Source of the DNA: Methanosarcinales archaeon
GTDB lineage: Archaea > Halobacteriota > Methanosarcinia > Methanosarcinales > Methanocomedenaceae
Assembly: GCA_030638625.1 (NCBI GenBank)
Contig: DAOWEE010000213.1
Span: 1 to 5,260 of the forward strand
Reading direction: 5' to 3'
DNA length: 5,260 nt
The first letter of the stretch is position 1, and each line of letters begins with the position of its first letter. Below are positions 4,413 to 5,260 of this stretch, piece after piece. Made by a program: the position numbers and the translations under genes. The notes under the pieces were generated by a model. That model was given only the letters and a program-made list of their open reading frames with translations. It searched no databases and had not been told where the DNA came from.

Positions 4413-5260
4413 TTCATGCCCCCTGCATATTCAGCGCCGCCCCTGCACATTAAATAAATGGCTGCATATTCCGGCAGCACATTGTTACCTTCTTCCAATT
4501 TGAACTGTTCATCCATCATCTCAACTGTAGTGGGCTTGGTAACATTTATCTTTATCTCATTATCCCCGAAAACCACAGCATCCACCAGGGGTTCAAAATT
4601 GTCCAGTTCATCCACTGTAAGCGTTACGACCTTCATGCCTGATTTGCCGTGCAGGGATGAAGCTGCCCTGATAAGTCGTTTTATGTCGGCAGTCACAGGC
4701 TCATCGATGTACGCCTGGATACCGCCCACTATCTGGTGCAGGGCATCATCCCAGAATTCTGCAGGAATTGAACTTAATGCGTCGAATTTACCGTTTTTGA
4801 GTCGTTCCAAATGCTCAGGACTGTTGAGGGTATCTATAATCATGAGGGCTTTTTTCTTCCCGATTCTCTTAAATTCCATGAGTTTTTTTACTGCATTTTC
4901 ATCACCCGCAAGTACTTGCAGGTGCCGTATCAGCTCGCGGTTCACCAATCTGCCCCAGCCACCCTGGGATTGAGACGGGAACTCAAGGGTCTTTGATTTC
5001 TTATCGTCACCCACAACGAATTTTTTCCTGAATAGATGGTCGATGTCCAGGCCGGTGCCGCTTAAGTAATCAACAATCTCCCGGCGTTGAGCGCTGTCCA
5101 GTGTAAATACCCTGGGGTCAAGTACGTGTACATGATATCCCCGGCCACCCGAAAACGCTATGTGCAGGCTGTCTTCCTTGAATCCGAAATCATCCAGCAG
5201 GAAACCTATGAGTTTAATGATTTCCTGCTTTGCATAATCAAGCATCTCCTTGAATGAATC
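4409..5260 (-). CDS. priS: DNA primase small (catalytic) subunit PriS, N-terminus missing
   Basis: PriS makes the primers for archaeal DNA replication together with PriL. The frame is open through the right edge: five more codons (DSFKE) precede the internal Met at 5245, which is not the start. About 283 residues are seen; roughly 100-130 N-terminal residues, including the first catalytic Asp pair (DxD) and probably the zinc site, lie outside. Seen here: the nucleotide-binding motif HIAFSGGRGYHVHV (SGxRGxH, Arg near 5142), then an insert with FVVGDD and LVNREL, then EPVTADIKRLIRAASSLHGKSG, which contains the likely third catalytic Asp (codon 4685-4687) and the HGK basic motif. DELDNFEPLVDAVVF and the C-terminal LPEYAAIYLMCRGGAE complete the family pattern. 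The 3' end overlaps the gins51 start by 4 bp. The gene is intact as far as visible. Confidence 0.95.
   Translation of the reverse strand, partial: DSFKEMLDYAKQEIIKLIGFLLDDFGFKEDSLHIAFSGGRGYHVHVLDPRVFTLDSAQRREIVDYLSGTGLDIDHLFRKKFVVGDDKKSKTLEFPSQSQGGWGRLVNRELIRHLQVLAGDENAVKKLMEFKRIGKKKALMIIDTLNSPEHLERLKNGKFDALSSIPAEFWDDALHQIVGGIQAYIDEPVTADIKRLIRAASSLHGKSGMKVVTLTVDELDNFEPLVDAVVFGDNEIKINVTKPTTVEMMDEQFKLEEGNNVLPEYAAIYLMCRGGAEYAGGMK

Noticed and set aside
4458..4973. Plus-strand ORF of 171 residues opposite priS
   Set aside because: Antisense shadow; the minus-strand frame contains the conserved primase motifs.

Overview
The window looks like ordinary chromosomal DNA from a euryarchaeon, probably a methanogen or an ANME-type relative in the Methanosarcinales. 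The evidence is a run of archaeal information-processing genes (PriS, Gins51, L44e, S27e, aIF2-alpha, Nop10), archaeal Shine-Dalgarno sites, very tight gene packing, and an acidic, sequon-rich surface-type protein with a DUF5667-like domain. The lineage is inferred from protein character and gene order; no search was possible.

Layout. The plus strand (1-1141) holds the 3' part of a gene for a probable exported protein: an Asp-rich tandem-repeat region, then a DUF5667-like helical region, then a basic tail. A 96-residue protein of unknown function follows 16 bp later. A 67-bp convergent intergenic region carries a GC-rich hairpin and a T8 tract, a good terminator candidate. From 1209 to the right edge everything is on the minus strand, transcribed right to left: priS (5' end outside the window), gins51, rpl44e, rps27e, aIF2-alpha, nop10 and a PAC2-family proteasome assembly chaperone gene. 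rps27e and nop10 are short zinc-finger genes that are easily missed; both were translated by hand here. No stretch over 300 bases lacks a gene.

How the genes fit together. The minus-strand cluster joins replication initiation (primase small subunit, GINS), the ribosome (L44e, S27e), translation initiation (aIF2-alpha), rRNA pseudouridylation (Nop10 of H/ACA RNPs) and protein turnover (PAC2 chaperone). Junctions are a 4-bp overlap or gaps of 8 to 36 bp, so one or two transcripts are likely. This gene order is a known archaeal theme, not a new system.

The points most worth a second look are the long disordered linker in Gins51, the near-identical 48-bp repeats in the surface protein, and the unassigned 96-residue protein. 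I found no CRISPR array, mobile element, RNA gene or novel defence-type system.
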